DNA from: Micavibrio sp. UBA7657
Lineage (GTDB): Bacteria; Pseudomonadota; Alphaproteobacteria; Micavibrionales; Micavibrionaceae
Length of the DNA stretch: 64,000 nt
Assembly: GCA_002483465.1 (NCBI GenBank)
Contig: DLHX01000018.1
Span: 1 to 64,000, forward strand
Direction of reading: 5' to 3'
Below the pieces are notes generated by a model. It was given only the letters and a program-made list of their open reading frames with translations, had not been told where the DNA came from and ran no database searches. The translations under genes were made by a program, and so were the position numbers. Numbering within the stretch: the stretch's first letter is position 1; every line of letters starts with the position of its first letter. This document shows, in pieces, positions 44,841 through 56,352 of the stretch.

Positions 44841-45947
44841 TCAATCCCCCCAGCCACTCACCATCGCGGTGACCAGGTTGCCGAGCTTGCGCGCGGCGTC
44901 CGGTTTCCCGCAGCTTCTCGATTTTTCGGCCGCCCGGAAGAGAATGGAGGGATTTTGCAGGAAAGTCTCGATTCTTGCAAGCAGGGCCTCGGTGGTGAAA
45001 CCGCCCTCTGCCATGACCCAAGCCCCGCCTGCATCGGCCACGGTTTCGGCATTCATTTTCTGCTGCTGGTCCTTATGATGTGGATACGGCACGAAAATTG
45101 CCGGGCGGCCCGCCGTGGTGACTTCGGCCACCGTGCTGGCGCCCGAGCGGCCTATAATAAGGTGGGCTTTGGACAATTCCCCAGCCACATCGTCGAAGAA
45201 TGACCTCAGATCGCACTTGATGCCCGCAACTTCGTATGTCCGGCGCACGGATTCAAGATCGTCATTCCGGCATTGCTGCACGACATATAGACGTTGACGG
45301 TATTCGGCTGAAAGTTTTGCCAGAGTCTGCGGCACGATATCGCTGAATACTTTTGCGCCCAGCGATCCGCCCATGACAAATATCCTGAGCGGCGTTTCGT
45401 GACCGAGATTGGGATAAGGCTGGGTGTAGAGCGCCGCGATGTCGGGACGTACCGGGTTGCCGGTGACAACCGAGCGCATGCGTTCGCTGTCATCCAACCC
45501 CTGAACCACGGGCAGCGAGAGCGCGATGCGCGCCGCCTTGCGCGCAAGGAATGCATTCGCATTACCGATGATGGCGTTCTGCTCATGGATAATTGTTGGC
45601 ACGCCCATTTTCTGCGCGGCATAAACCGCCGGGACAGATGGATAGCCGCCGAAACCGACCACCAGTTTCGGTTTCAGTTTCATAATCAGCATCAGCGCCT
45701 GCCCGAACCCCATACCGAGATTGGCCGCACCCTTGATCTTGCCCATCGCGCCCGCCCCGAACGTACCGGAGCGCAGGACATGCGCGGGAATTTCACCGAA
45801 CATATGCTGGTATTTCATGCCGCGCTCATCTGTAGCCAGTTCGATGCGGAACCCCCGCGATCGAAGGTCTTCCGCAAGCGCCTGCGCGGGCGTCATATGC
45901 CCACCCGTGCCGCCACTGCTGAGAAGAATGAGATTATCCTGTTTCAT
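44841..45947 (-). CDS. murG: Lipid II synthase MurG
   Basis: A 368-residue GT28 glycosyltransferase that adds GlcNAc to lipid I on the inner membrane. Typical motifs are SSGGTGGHMTPAQALAEDL, GFGGYPSVPAVYAA, IIHEQNAIIGNANAFL and the C-terminal RSGASTVAEVTTAGRPAIFVPYP. It overlaps the ftsW stop by four bases. Confidence 0.96.
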   Translation of the reverse strand: MKQDNLILLSSGGTGGHMTPAQALAEDLRSRGFRIELATDERGMKYQHMFGEIPAHVLRSGTFGAGAMGKIKGAANLGMGFGQALMLIMKLKPKLVVGFGGYPSVPAVYAAQKMGVPTIIHEQNAIIGNANAFLARKAARIALSLPVVQGLDDSERMRSVVTGNPVRPDIAALYTQPYPNLGHETPLRIFVMGGSLGAKVFSDIVPQTLAKLSAEYRQRLYVVQQCRNDDLESVRRTYEVAGIKCDLRSFFDDVAGELSKAHLIIGRSGASTVAEVTTAGRPAIFVPYPHHKDQQQKMNAETVADAGGAWVMAEGGFTTEALLARIETFLQNPSILFRAAEKSRSCGKPDAARKLGNLVTAMVSGWGD

Positions 45948-47116
45948 GGCTGGTTCCCTGCCTCCAGAACACGCGCTTTTGATGACATGCCTGCACGCGC
46001 GACGCTGCCCCGCGCCTGACGACGTGTCAATGCAAGCACCGCGCCCATTGAAAATCCGAGCGAGAGAATGGACGAGCCGCCGTAACTGATGAAAGGCAGA
46101 GTCATGCCTTTCGCTGGCAGAATATTCATCGCCGAGCCCATATGCACCAGCGCCTGCAAACCGAACATCGTCAGCAAACCGCCGACCGCCAGCACCGCGA
46201 ACATATTGTCACTGGTCGTCAGGCGGTTAAGACCGCGCCACATGATAAATCCGAAAACCGCTATGATGATCAATACGAACCACAATCCCATTTCCTCGCC
46301 CGCGACGGAAAAAATAAAATCGGCGTGTGCATCTGGTAAACCGCTTTTGACCGTACCCTGTCCCGGGCCGGTGCCTGCGATGCCGCCGTTCTGGAAGGCT
46401 TCCAGCGAGCGATCCACTTGATAGTTGTCGCCGCTTTCTGGTTTGAAGAATCTATCGACGCGGTAACGCACGTGTTCGAAGAAGAGATAAGCGCATCCCA
46501 AGCATGCCGCGCCGATAGCGCTAAAAATCGCGAGGATGCGGAAGCGAAAACCGGCGAGGAAAATCTGCGACGCCCAGATGCAGGTAACAACAATCGTCAT
46601 ACCGAGATCGGGCTGCAGCATCAATAATCCCACCGTCAGGAAGCAAAGGCCTGCCGCGATAAGGTTGCCCGGGAATTTCGCGTTCTCCTTCTGCCGCGAC
46701 ATGAACCATGCCGCGACAATGGCGAAAGACGGCTTCGCGAGCTCGCTGGGCTGTAGCGAAAAACCAAACAGATGAATCCAGCGCTGCGCGCCCTTGATCT
46801 CCACCCCGTGAAACAGCACGACGATCATAGCCGCAAGACTGGCAATGAATAGAATACTTGCCGCGCGCCAGATCATGCGCGGACTGAGCATAGAAATACC
46901 CATCAGCAAGCCAAGCGCAGGCAGCAGCATCATGAGATGGCGTTTGAGGAAATGGTATGAATTGAGGCCAAGTGTTTCCGCGACCGGCGGGCTCGCCGTA
47001 CTGACCAGCACAATGCCGAAAACAATCAGCAGGATAAACGCCGCGAGCAGGCCGCGATCCACCGTCCACCACCAGCGGCCAAGGAAAGACGTATCCGTTC
47101 TTGAGAACATGCTCAT
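45944..47116 (-). CDS. ftsW: Septal peptidoglycan polymerase FtsW
   Basis: A SEDS glycosyltransferase of 390 residues acting with FtsI at the septum. About ten membrane helices are visible with WIHLFGFSLQPSELAKPSF, LQPDLGMTIVV and GMTLPFISYGGSSIL. It overlaps murD by four bases. Confidence 0.96.
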   Translation of the reverse strand: MSMFSRTDTSFLGRWWWTVDRGLLAAFILLIVFGIVLVSTASPPVAETLGLNSYHFLKRHLMMLLPALGLLMGISMLSPRMIWRAASILFIASLAAMIVVLFHGVEIKGAQRWIHLFGFSLQPSELAKPSFAIVAAWFMSRQKENAKFPGNLIAAGLCFLTVGLLMLQPDLGMTIVVTCIWASQIFLAGFRFRILAIFSAIGAACLGCAYLFFEHVRYRVDRFFKPESGDNYQVDRSLEAFQNGGIAGTGPGQGTVKSGLPDAHADFIFSVAGEEMGLWFVLIIIAVFGFIMWRGLNRLTTSDNMFAVLAVGGLLTMFGLQALVHMGSAMNILPAKGMTLPFISYGGSSILSLGFSMGAVLALTRRQARGSVARAGMSSKARVLEAGNQP

Positions 47117-48432
47117 GCCGCCGCACTCTCCTCAAGGCCATTTACAATATTTGTAAAAACATCGCCACGTTCCTCGTAAGACGAAAACTGGTCGAACGAC
47201 GCGCAGGCAGGCGCCAGCAGAACCGTCGCAGGCGCATTTTTCTGCGCGGCCACATGCGCCGCGCGCACGGCTGCATCCAGCGTTTTGTTTTTATGATGCG
47301 TAACATTGTTCTTTTGCATCCACGCAGCGAAGTCATCCATCGCTTCGCCGATCAGGAATGATTCCCGCACGCGCCCCGCCAGCTTCTCAAGCCCGCTCAG
47401 CCCGCCCTCTTTCGGCCTGCCCCCGGCGATCCAGTAAATATTGTCGTAGCTGGCCAATGCTTTCGATGCCGCCCCGGCGTTCGTCGCCTTGCTGTCATTA
47501 ATATATGTAACATTATTAATAGTGCGCACCGGGAACTGGCGGTGCGGCAGGCCGGGAAAAGTCCGCATTCCAGCAAAAATCTCTTCTTCTGACAATGCCG
47601 CCGCGCTGCAGGCATGATAAGCAGCAATTGCGTTCTGCAGGTTGTGTTCACCCTTCAGCATCATATTGTCTTTAATTTTTTCAACCTCGTCTTTCACCGA
47701 AAATGGAATGACGAGACGATGGCCCGCAGCCTTGAGCTGCTTCATGATTTTGCTTGAAGGATCATCATCGGAGCTAATGATAGCCACACCCTGTCCCTCA
47801 AACATTCGTGCTTTGGCTGCGGCGTAATTATCAAGATTGCCGTGGCGATCAATATGATCGGGCGTAATGTTCAGCAGCACAGAAATTTCGGGACGGAATT
47901 TCGGACACAGATCAAGCTGGTAGGACGAGAGCTCCAGCACCACGAATGGCTTGTTTTTAATTTCAAGATCAAACACCGGCACGCCGATATTGCCTCCCAT
48001 CACGGCCGGTCGTCCGCTTGTTTTAATAATGTGATGAATGAGCGCCGTCGTCGTCGATTTTCCGTTCGTGCCAGTAACCCCGATCGTGCGGATATTGTCG
48101 TAGACGCGGGCAAACAGCTCGACATCGCAAATCACCTCTGTACCTGCAACCCTCGCAGCCTTTACCACGGAATGCGGCGCGGGGTGATTAAGCGGCACGC
48201 CGGGTGCTAATAATAAAAACGCGCATGGTTTTAAATTCGCCTCGTAAAGCTGCTCAATGGTCGCGCCAAGCGCGGCGGCTTTGCCCTGCGCCTTTTCATC
48301 GTCGTCCCAGGCGATGATCTCTGCGTCCACGCTTTTCAGCGCCCGTATAGTCGACAGGCCTGAGCGCGCAAGACCGAAGACCGCAATCGGGCGGCCTTTC
48401 AGTGTTTGCAGATACGCGGCAAGTTCTTTCAT
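47113..48432 (-). CDS. murD: UDP-N-acetylmuramoylalanine--D-glutamate ligase
   Basis: MurD adds D-Glu to UDP-MurNAc-L-Ala. The protein has 439 residues with the N-terminal VFGLARSGLSTIRAL, P-loop GVTGTNGKSTTTALI, ELSSYQLDLC, NITPDHIDRHG and YINDSKATNAGAA. All catalytic regions are present. Confidence 0.96.
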   Translation of the reverse strand: MKELAAYLQTLKGRPIAVFGLARSGLSTIRALKSVDAEIIAWDDDEKAQGKAAALGATIEQLYEANLKPCAFLLLAPGVPLNHPAPHSVVKAARVAGTEVICDVELFARVYDNIRTIGVTGTNGKSTTTALIHHIIKTSGRPAVMGGNIGVPVFDLEIKNKPFVVLELSSYQLDLCPKFRPEISVLLNITPDHIDRHGNLDNYAAAKARMFEGQGVAIISSDDDPSSKIMKQLKAAGHRLVIPFSVKDEVEKIKDNMMLKGEHNLQNAIAAYHACSAAALSEEEIFAGMRTFPGLPHRQFPVRTINNVTYINDSKATNAGAASKALASYDNIYWIAGGRPKEGGLSGLEKLAGRVRESFLIGEAMDDFAAWMQKNNVTHHKNKTLDAAVRAAHVAAQKNAPATVLLAPACASFDQFSSYEERGDVFTNIVNGLEESAAA

Positions 48433-48442
48433 TATGATTTAT

Positions 48443-49528
48443 TCATCGCAATTTTAGCGTCGACAGGCCGATCAGCGCGAGAATGAAAGCAATAATCCAG
48501 AAACGGATAACAACCGTAGGCTCTGACCATCCCTTTTTTTCGAAATGGTGATGGATGGGCGCCATGGCAAAGACGCGCTTACCCGTCAGTTTGAATGATA
48601 CAACCTGAATAATCACCGAGACTGTCTCGAGCACGAACACGCCGCCGATAATCGCGAGCACCAGTTCGTGCTTCGTGATCACAGCAATGGTACCGAGCAC
48701 ACCACCCATCGCCAACGAACCCGTATCGCCCATAAAAATCATTGCCGGCGGCGCGTTATACCAGAGGAAGCCCATCGCCCCACCGATCAGCGCACCGCAC
48801 AAGACCGCCAGTTCCCCAGTTCCCGGCACATAAGGAACATTGAGATATTCCGCGAAATCAGCGCGGCCCACGAGATAAGCGATCAGGCCGAAGCACCCGG
48901 CAGCAATCGCCACAGGTACAATCGCAAGACCGTCGAGGCCATCCGTCAAATTCACCGCATTGGATGAACCTACAACCACGAACAGCGCCCACGGCGCAAA
49001 AAACCAGCCGACATTAATAAAAAGCTCCTTGAAGAAAGGAATGGCGATATGAGTGCTGAGTGTATCAGGCATCGTCACCATAATGCCGATCGTAGCGCTG
49101 AGGCCGATGATGAATTGCAAAAGAAGTTTCAGTTTTCCCGGCAGGCCCTTCGTATTTCTCTTGGTCAGCTTTAAATAATCATCGCCGAAACCGATCAAGC
49201 CGTATCCCACCATCACCAGCAGCGCATACCAGACAAAATTATTCGTCAGGTCGGCCCAGAGAAGTGTCGAGATCGAAACGGAAATCAAAATCATCAGACC
49301 ACCCATAGTCGGCGTGCCCGCTTTGGCAAAATGCGTTTGCGGTCCGTCGGTTCTGATGGGCTGCCCCTCTTTTTGTTTTTTCTTAAGCCAGCGGATCATC
49401 GCGGGCGCAATCAAAAAACAGATTACCAGCGCCGTCATGATCGCGCCGCCGGTTCTGAACGTGAGATAACGGAACAGGTTGAAGAAAAGAAATTCGTCGG
49501 CGAAGGGCGTCAGTAAATTATAAAGCAT
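48443..49528 (-). CDS. mraY: Phospho-MurNAc-pentapeptide transferase
   Basis: The membrane enzyme (361 residues, ten helices) that makes lipid I from UDP-MurNAc-peptide and undecaprenyl phosphate. Motifs are KAGTPTMGGLMIL, GFGDDYLKL (catalytic Asp pair), NLTDGLDGLA and MAPIHHHFEKKGW. The ATG at 49528 begins MLYNLLTPFADEF as in the family and overlaps the upstream 146-residue gene by 11 bases. A longer reading to 49672 would only repeat that gene in another frame. Confidence 0.96.
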   Translation of the reverse strand: MLYNLLTPFADEFLFFNLFRYLTFRTGGAIMTALVICFLIAPAMIRWLKKKQKEGQPIRTDGPQTHFAKAGTPTMGGLMILISVSISTLLWADLTNNFVWYALLVMVGYGLIGFGDDYLKLTKRNTKGLPGKLKLLLQFIIGLSATIGIMVTMPDTLSTHIAIPFFKELFINVGWFFAPWALFVVVGSSNAVNLTDGLDGLAIVPVAIAAGCFGLIAYLVGRADFAEYLNVPYVPGTGELAVLCGALIGGAMGFLWYNAPPAMIFMGDTGSLAMGGVLGTIAVITKHELVLAIIGGVFVLETVSVIIQVVSFKLTGKRVFAMAPIHHHFEKKGWSEPTVVIRFWIIAFILALIGLSTLKLR

Positions 49529-49954
49529 AAGCTGTCTTTCCGCTTGGCATGACCCGCAGCGCCTCGATTGCAATTTTCTGGCGCGCTTTTTTGACGAACA
49601 CGATGAAATCTCCCGGCGCCAACACCTCCGGCACGATCTTGTCCGTGCCCGGACTGCGTAAAATCTGGCCAATCACGTGATAAACGTGGGAAACCGGCGT
49701 AATCGTCTTTGTCGTATAAACAACGTCGAGATTACCGATTTTACTCGGCATTGCCAACCGGGTCTTTTTAATGTTTTTGCGGCCGTCATGATCCGGCAGA
49801 TAACCCTCCAGCATGGCTGTTTGCCGCCCGCCCCCGAGATCGATCAGGTTCCTGACCCGGAACACCGCGCAGGGCTCCTCGCGTTGCCTTTTGACACTGA
49901 CGGTCACCGTCGGCGTCTTCAGGAAACTCCAGAAAGAGCGGTTATCAACGTTCA

Positions 49955-49958
<4 letters not shown>
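49518..49958 (-). CDS. MurF-position protein resembling a lone MurF C-terminal domain
   Basis: A 146-residue protein exactly where murF should be, overlapping murE (four bases) and mraY (eleven bases). It has no P-loop and no ATP or tripeptide domain. Residues 40-136 can be laid on the C-terminal domain of MurF: LGGGRQTAMLEGYL for GRRIAVLGDMLEL, LDVVYTT for IDLVFTC, and VLAPGDFIVFVKKARQKIAIEALR for LRPGDVVLVKGSRGxxMxxVVEAL. Residues 1-35 match nothing I know. If right, this is a murF that lost two domains but stayed translated. It cannot be a ligase alone. It may be a regulatory or structural remnant, or an unrelated domain of similar look. Confidence 0.55.
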
Positions 49959-51395
<1,437 letters not shown>

Positions 51396-51403
<8 letters not shown>

Positions 51404-53114
51404 GGCCCTTCACCGTCACATATTGTTTCAACGATGCCGATAAATCTGTTTCTTCGTTCGCTTTTTCAGGCTTGATGCCAAGAATGGCGGCCATTGAGGC
51501 CACAACCCGCGCCACTGCCGGCGCACCAACCCAGCCACCTGTTGCATATCCAAAACTTTTCTTCGTCGGCTTCGGCCCGTCGATCACGATAAATATCGCG
51601 TATTCAGGTTTCTCAACCGGGAACACGCCAACGAAAGATGACAGTAACTGTGACTGGTCGTAGCCGCGTCCGCTCTGCTGCTCCGCCGTTCCCGTCTTGC
51701 CGCCGACGCGATAACCCGGCACATCGGCCTTCTCGCCGGTGCCCTCGGTTACAACAAGCCGCAACAACTGGCGCATGCGGTGGACGGTCTGCGCCGAAAC
51801 CACCCGTAGCGATTCATCCTGCGCGTTTTCCTCCGCCTTTTTATTGAGCACAAGATGCGGTGCCACGAGATAACCGCCATTGACGATGGAGGACACTGCT
51901 GCCGTCATTTGCAGAGGTGTCGTCGCTATGCCGTGGCCGTATGATGCAGTTAAAGTGTTAATCTCGCGCCATGGGTGCGGCACCTGCGGCTTGCCCACCT
52001 CAGAAATTTCAAGATTCATTTTCTCGGTCAGGCCAAGATCGTCGTAAAAATCCTTCAGCCTGTCGGTGCCGACCGCCTGTCCCATCATCGCCGCGCCGAT
52101 ATTTGACGAATACATGAACACTTCGGGAATCGTCAGAATACGATCCTCGGCGTGGTAGTCATTGATCGTGAATCTTCCGCGCTTGATCGGCTCGCGCGCA
52201 TCGAAACTGGCGTTCATGCCGACATTGTGCGTCTCAAGAAACGCCGCGGTTGAAAAAATCTTGAAAACCGACCCCAGTTCATACGTCCCGAGACTGACCC
52301 TGTTGAACATTTTCCTGCTGGTTTCATCAATTGCGCCATTGGGATCGAAATCCGGCAGCGACACCCCCGCGAGGACTTCGCCTGTATTCACATTCATTAT
52401 AATCCCCGCGCCGCCCGCCGCGTGGAAATCATCGATCGCCTTGTCCATCTCCCGGCGCAGGGCGTGCTGTAACCTGACATCGAGCGTCAGCGCAACCGGC
52501 TTGCCTTCCAAGAGCAGTTGGTTAAAGCTTTTCTCGATCCCGGCGAGTCCCTCGCTCCCGGTGCCTGCATAACCAACGAAATGCGACGTTAGCGCTCCTT
52601 GCGGATAAACGCGGCGGTCTTCGTATTTAAACGCCAACCCCGGCTCGCCGAGTTTCAGTACTTCATGCTGCTCCTGCGGCGTCAGGCTGTATTTCAAATG
52701 AACGAAGCGCCCGCCTTTTTGAAACCGGCGCAGCGTCTCACCATATTCGAGATCGGGAAAAATCCGCGCGAGATTTTCCGCCGCCTTCTCCGCGTCGGAA
52801 ATCAAATGCGGATCGGCATAGAGCGAGGCGGTCTTGATCGTGGTCGCCAGCAATTCTCCGTTGCGATCCGTGATGTCGGCACGCGTAACACCGCTTATAG
52901 CTGCCGCCTCTTCCTGCACCACGCCGTTATCAACCAACGCCGCCGGTTTTCCCTGAATGACCATTAAATCTACTGCGCGCGCTGCAAGAAACATATAGGC
53001 GAAAATGAAACATGCGCCCATCAGGACAAGCCGCCCGCGCGCGAGGTCAAGCGAGGAGCTTTTCTCGCCGATTAGCTTGATGGCATGGCGGCGCGCCTGT
53101 TTTAGAAAAATCAT
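51396..53114 (-). CDS. ftsI: Septal transpeptidase FtsI (PBP3)
   Basis: A class B penicillin-binding protein of 572 residues acting with FtsW. One membrane helix (about residues 27-47), a pedestal domain and a transpeptidase domain with Ser in LGSVFKIFS (SxxK), SSN in MYSSNIGAAMM and KTGTAEQQSG. It overlaps ftsL by four bases and murE by eight. Confidence 0.96.
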
Positions 53115-53548
53115 TCGCTGCCCTCTTTTGAAACTTGCTTCAGAAGATCGTCGAGGGATTTTTCTTTAGGGGGATTTTTTATAGGCGGCGGGGTGGGTTT
53201 TGCGGAGGGAACAGGCGTGAAGGAAACCGGTTGCGCCTGCATGGGGGATTCCACAGGCGGCTCGGTTTTTGCGGGAATTTCCGTGCCATCATTGGCGATA
53301 TGGCCCGGGTCGGGAGGGGAAAGCTTGAGATATTGCCGCGCCAGCGTCTCGAGGCGGCCGGGGCTGTTGAGGAACGCCCACTCGGTTTTCAGGATACGTA
53401 TGGAATCATTCTCGTGGTTAACATCAGCTGTGATGGCGGCAAGCTCAGCCTCGCTCTGCTGAACGTTTTGAGACGTTTGCAACAGCATCGATCCGGCCAG
53501 CACGGCCAGCGCGTAAATGAAAACCGTGCGAAGGCGGATTTTTTTCAT
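53111..53548 (-). CDS. ftsL: Cell division protein FtsL (divergent)
   Basis: A 145-residue bitopic protein with a short basic N-terminus, one membrane helix (about residues 8-26) and a coiled-coil-like periplasmic segment ending near LKTEWAFLNSPGRLETLARQYL, a phrase common in alphaproteobacterial FtsL. A Pro/Lys-rich tail of about 70 residues follows, longer than in most FtsL. Position between rsmH and ftsI is diagnostic. Confidence 0.85.
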   Translation of the reverse strand: MKKIRLRTVFIYALAVLAGSMLLQTSQNVQQSEAELAAITADVNHENDSIRILKTEWAFLNSPGRLETLARQYLKLSPPDPGHIANDGTEIPAKTEPPVESPMQAQPVSFTPVPSAKPTPPPIKNPPKEKSLDDLLKQVSKEGSE

Positions 53549-54474
53549 GCCTCCCTCCTTATCCCAGCGCGCAGTTTCGCCGAGCGCGCACGTGGATTGT
53601 CACGGGCCTCTTCTTCCGAAGGCTGCACGGATTTTTTTGATTTTATGTCGAAAACCGGCGCTGTTTTTTCCGGCTGCACGAGCGAATGCCTTGAAACACC
53701 CGGCGCATTGCCGGATTTCTCGCGTAAGCAGTCCTTGACCATGGAATCTTCCAGCGAATGGAACGAAACAATAATCACGCGTCCACCGGGATTAAGGATT
53801 TTTTCCGCTGCCCCGAGCGCGCGCTCCAGCTCGCCCAGCTCATCATTCACGACAATCCGCAACGCCTGGAAGGTGCGCGTTGCCGGGTCGATGTCATCGC
53901 CGCTGCGCGGCACGACCGAACGCACAACATCAGCCAGATCCGATGTCGTCTCAAATTTTTTCTCGCGGCGGCGCTCGATGATTGTTTTTGCGACACGGCG
54001 CGAGTGACGTTCCTCGCCATATTTATAAATTAAATCAGCCAGCTCACGTTCAGGCATCGAATTCACGATATCCGCCGCTGTTTTTCCACCGCTTGTATCC
54101 ATGCGCATATCCAGCGGCCCGTCGAAACGGAAAGAGAACCCACGTTCCGCCTGGTCGAGCTGCATCGAGGAAACGCCAAGATCGAGAACGAAACCATCGA
54201 CCTTTTCAAATCCCGCGCCTTTCAGCAGATCTTCCACATCGCCGAAGCAACCATGAAGGAAGACCAGCCGCTCGCCATATTTCGCTTTCAGGGTTTTTGC
54301 ACGTTCCTGCGCGGATGGATCACGGTCAATGGCAATCACCGTGCAATCGGCGCCGTCGAGAAAAGCCTGCGTGTAGCCGCCTGCGCCGAACGTGCCGTCC
54401 ACATAAACCTCGTCGTCTACGGGTTTCAGGTGGGCGAGCACTTCGTTCAGCATGACGGGAACATGGCTCATCAC
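53545..54474 (-). CDS. rsmH: 16S rRNA m4C1402 methyltransferase
   Basis: A 309-residue SAM-dependent methyltransferase that modifies C1402 in the ribosomal P site. It has HVPVMLNEVLAHL at the N-terminus, the SAM motif VDGTFGAGGYTQAFL, VLDLGVSSMQLDQAERGFSF and IVSFHSLEDSMVKDCL. It follows mraZ with four bases of overlap. Confidence 0.97.
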   Translation of the reverse strand: MMSHVPVMLNEVLAHLKPVDDEVYVDGTFGAGGYTQAFLDGADCTVIAIDRDPSAQERAKTLKAKYGERLVFLHGCFGDVEDLLKGAGFEKVDGFVLDLGVSSMQLDQAERGFSFRFDGPLDMRMDTSGGKTAADIVNSMPERELADLIYKYGEERHSRRVAKTIIERRREKKFETTSDLADVVRSVVPRSGDDIDPATRTFQALRIVVNDELGELERALGAAEKILNPGGRVIIVSFHSLEDSMVKDCLREKSGNAPGVSRHSLVQPEKTAPVFDIKSKKSVQPSEEEARDNPRARSAKLRAGIRREA

Positions 54475-54944
54475 GCACCGCCTTTCGGGATCGTCAGGCC
54501 CTGCACTTTAACCTGCGTGCGCGCATCCTCGCGGCGCTTTTTGAATGTCTTCGGGTTCCAGATCTGGAATTTTTTACCGAGCCCGACAAAATTCGCGCTT
54601 CCCTCGATCTGCGCGAAATCCATCAGCTCTTTCGGCAACACGATACGGCCATCGCCGTCGAATGGAAGCTGAACACTGTCGCCGAACACTGCGGTCGCGA
54701 GATCGTCCTGCAAATCAGAAAATAAATCGAAATGATCCAAACGCTGGCCGATCTCTTCCATGAACGACCATGAAAAACCCTCAAGCGCGGCGTGATGGTT
54801 CGAGCGGAACACGACAACGCCCTGGAAATTTTCCGACGCCAACGCCGAGCGGAATTGCGCCGGGACCGAAACGCGGCCCTTCTTGTCCACCTTGTTCAGA
54901 TATGTCGAAAGAAACAAAGCCATGCCCGAATTCGTAACCTTCAT
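54471..54944 (-). CDS. mraZ: Transcriptional regulator MraZ
   Basis: A 157-residue protein with two SpoVT-AbrB-like repeats (STYLNKVDKKGRVSVPAQFRSAL and LPFDGDGRIVLPKELMDFA). MraZ binds its own promoter and represses the dcw operon. The first repeat in relatives starts MALFL, found here at the in-frame ATG at 54923, so the true start may be there, seven residues inside. Five direct repeats lie upstream (54999-55043). Confidence 0.93.
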   Translation of the reverse strand: MKVTNSGMALFLSTYLNKVDKKGRVSVPAQFRSALASENFQGVVVFRSNHHAALEGFSWSFMEEIGQRLDHFDLFSDLQDDLATAVFGDSVQLPFDGDGRIVLPKELMDFAQIEGSANFVGLGKKFQIWNPKTFKKRREDARTQVKVQGLTIPKGGA

Positions 54945-54998
54945 GAGAGGAGTTTTTTCTCCACTTTATGTAAAAACTACCCCTGATCCGCCTCGAGA

Positions 54999-55043
54999 TG
55001 GAAGTTCATGGATATTTATGGGATAGCATGGGTTTTTATGGAG
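54999..55043. promoter_or_regulatory. MraZ box array, five direct repeats
   Basis: On the plus strand TGG-R-N occurs five times at exact 10-base spacing (starts 54999, 55009, 55019, 55029, 55039), with TGGGA and TGGGT in the middle. The known MraZ target in Escherichia coli is TGGGN direct repeats separated by five bases. The array lies 55 bases upstream of mraZ. Confidence 0.8.
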
Positions 55044-55123
55044 CGTCAACGTAGCCACTGTCGCTCTCAGCGACTTATCCCCTGATGGTTGAAATAAAAG
55101 GAAAAAACGGGCCTGAAATAAAG

Positions 55124-55154
55124 AAAGACCGCCCGTTTACGCGAGCGGCCTTTC
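55124..55154 (-). terminator. Intrinsic terminator after rnpB
   Basis: On the minus strand a stem GGCCGCTCG with CGGGCGGTC (one or two mismatches) around a TAAA-type loop, followed by TTTCTTT. It lies directly after the 3' end of RNase P RNA. Confidence 0.75.
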
Positions 55155-55162
55155 ATAGATAC

Positions 55163-55517
55163 ATCAGACGATCTGTAAGCCGGGTTCTGTCCTCTTGCGA
55201 GGGACGGCCATTCATCTGGGATGTCTGTTACCAGACACCTCGAGCGACCTACCCGGACTGCGGCGTGAAAATGCGCCTGTTAAGTCAATAACCTGCAGTC
55301 CCTATTTGGTCTTGCTTCCAGCGAGGTTTACCGTGCCGTTCCTGTTACCAGGAACGCGGTGGGCTCTTACCCCACCCTTTCACCCTTACCTGCAAGCAGG
55401 CGGTTTGCTTTCTGTTGCACTGTCTGTCGGCTTGCGCCGCCCGGGCGTTACCCGGCGCTGTATTTCCATGAAGCCCGGACTTTCCTCCCCTTGCGGAGCG
55501 GCCATCCGATCTTCTGA
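55163..55517 (-). ncRNA. rnpB: RNase P RNA (bacterial class A)
   Basis: The catalytic RNA that matures tRNA 5' ends. The 5' end reads GAAGATCGGATGGCCGC followed by GGAGGAAAGTCCGGGCT, the conserved CR-I region. The 3' end carries ACAGAACCCGGCTTACAGAT, the CR-V partner that pairs with the 5' half. Inner segments such as AGGGTGAAAGGGTGG and the GGGTAAGAGCCCACC-type P-helices also fit. Ends are estimated to a few bases. Confidence 0.95.
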
Positions 55518-55552
55518 CATGCGGGGGAATATGGCGGAAACCGCCAAAAATA

Positions 55553-56272
55553 TCAAGTCTTTACGGTTTTCTTCAACCGGATCAAGGCTTCCAGCCGCGC
55601 GGCGCTGAGAAGGTCCGTTTTCAGCGGGTCTTCGTCCTCTTTGAATTTTTCCGGATAGAAATGCCGGTGATAGGCCTTCAGAACTTCCTCGAACGGCGCT
55701 CTCGGGTCATAACCATAGGCCTTCAGGTGTTCGTGAAAAATCTTTTTGTCGTTCAACAGTTCCTTGGCAGCATTGAAATCCATCTCCCGGGAAAAGGCCC
55801 AAAGCCCGACAAACTCCTCGGCCAGCCGCTCCCAAGGGAATAACTCGCCCGGGTCTTCCTTGCGGCGCGGCGCGATGTCAGAATGACCAAGCACGTTACA
55901 GGATTTGATTTTGTATTTCTGAATAAGGCCGAGGCAAAGCTCGATGACTGCATCGATTTGCTTATCCGGAAATTCCTTATAACCGAACTCGTGGCCCGGA
56001 TTGACGATCTCGATGCCGATGGAATGCGAGTTCACGTCGACGATCTCATCCCAGTATGACGTGCCCGCGTGCCAGGCGCGCTTGTCTTCATCCACCAGCG
56101 CATGAAGCCGCCCACTCTCCTCGATGACGTAATGCGCGCTGACCTTACTCTCGGGATCACAGAGACGCTCCAGCGCTGCCTTGGCATTCTTCATGCCGGT
56201 GTAGTGCAGGATAATCAGCGAGGGTTTTGCCCCATGCCTGCGGTCGTCGAAATTGGTGGAGCCATGCTTCAT
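55553..56272 (-). CDS. N-acetylmuramoyl-L-alanine amidase (AmpD/AmiD-like)
   Basis: A 239-residue amidase_2 protein that cuts the amide bond between MurNAc or anhydro-MurNAc and the peptide stem. Zinc ligands are His23 (IILHYTGM), His130 (VLGHSDIAP) and Asp140 (KEDPGELFPW). IGIEIVNPGHE is also typical. No signal peptide, which points to the cytosolic recycling form. The C-terminal 70 residues look like the peptidoglycan-binding-type extension (AYGYDPRAPFEEVLKAYHRHF). Gene lies alone between rnpB and msrA. Confidence 0.92.
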   Translation of the reverse strand: MKHGSTNFDDRRHGAKPSLIILHYTGMKNAKAALERLCDPESKVSAHYVIEESGRLHALVDEDKRAWHAGTSYWDEIVDVNSHSIGIEIVNPGHEFGYKEFPDKQIDAVIELCLGLIQKYKIKSCNVLGHSDIAPRRKEDPGELFPWERLAEEFVGLWAFSREMDFNAAKELLNDKKIFHEHLKAYGYDPRAPFEEVLKAYHRHFYPEKFKEDEDPLKTDLLSAARLEALIRLKKTVKT

Positions 56273-56352
56273 GACTGAAGGGTAACGCGGGGGCCACCCG
56301 TATTCAATACGCCTTGGCTTGTGAAGTCCCGGAACTATGTTAGTTTATAGCC

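Noticed and set aside
49529..49672. N-terminal extension of mraY by 48 residues
   Set aside because: Arg/Cys-rich reading of the upstream gene in another frame; family start is at 49528.
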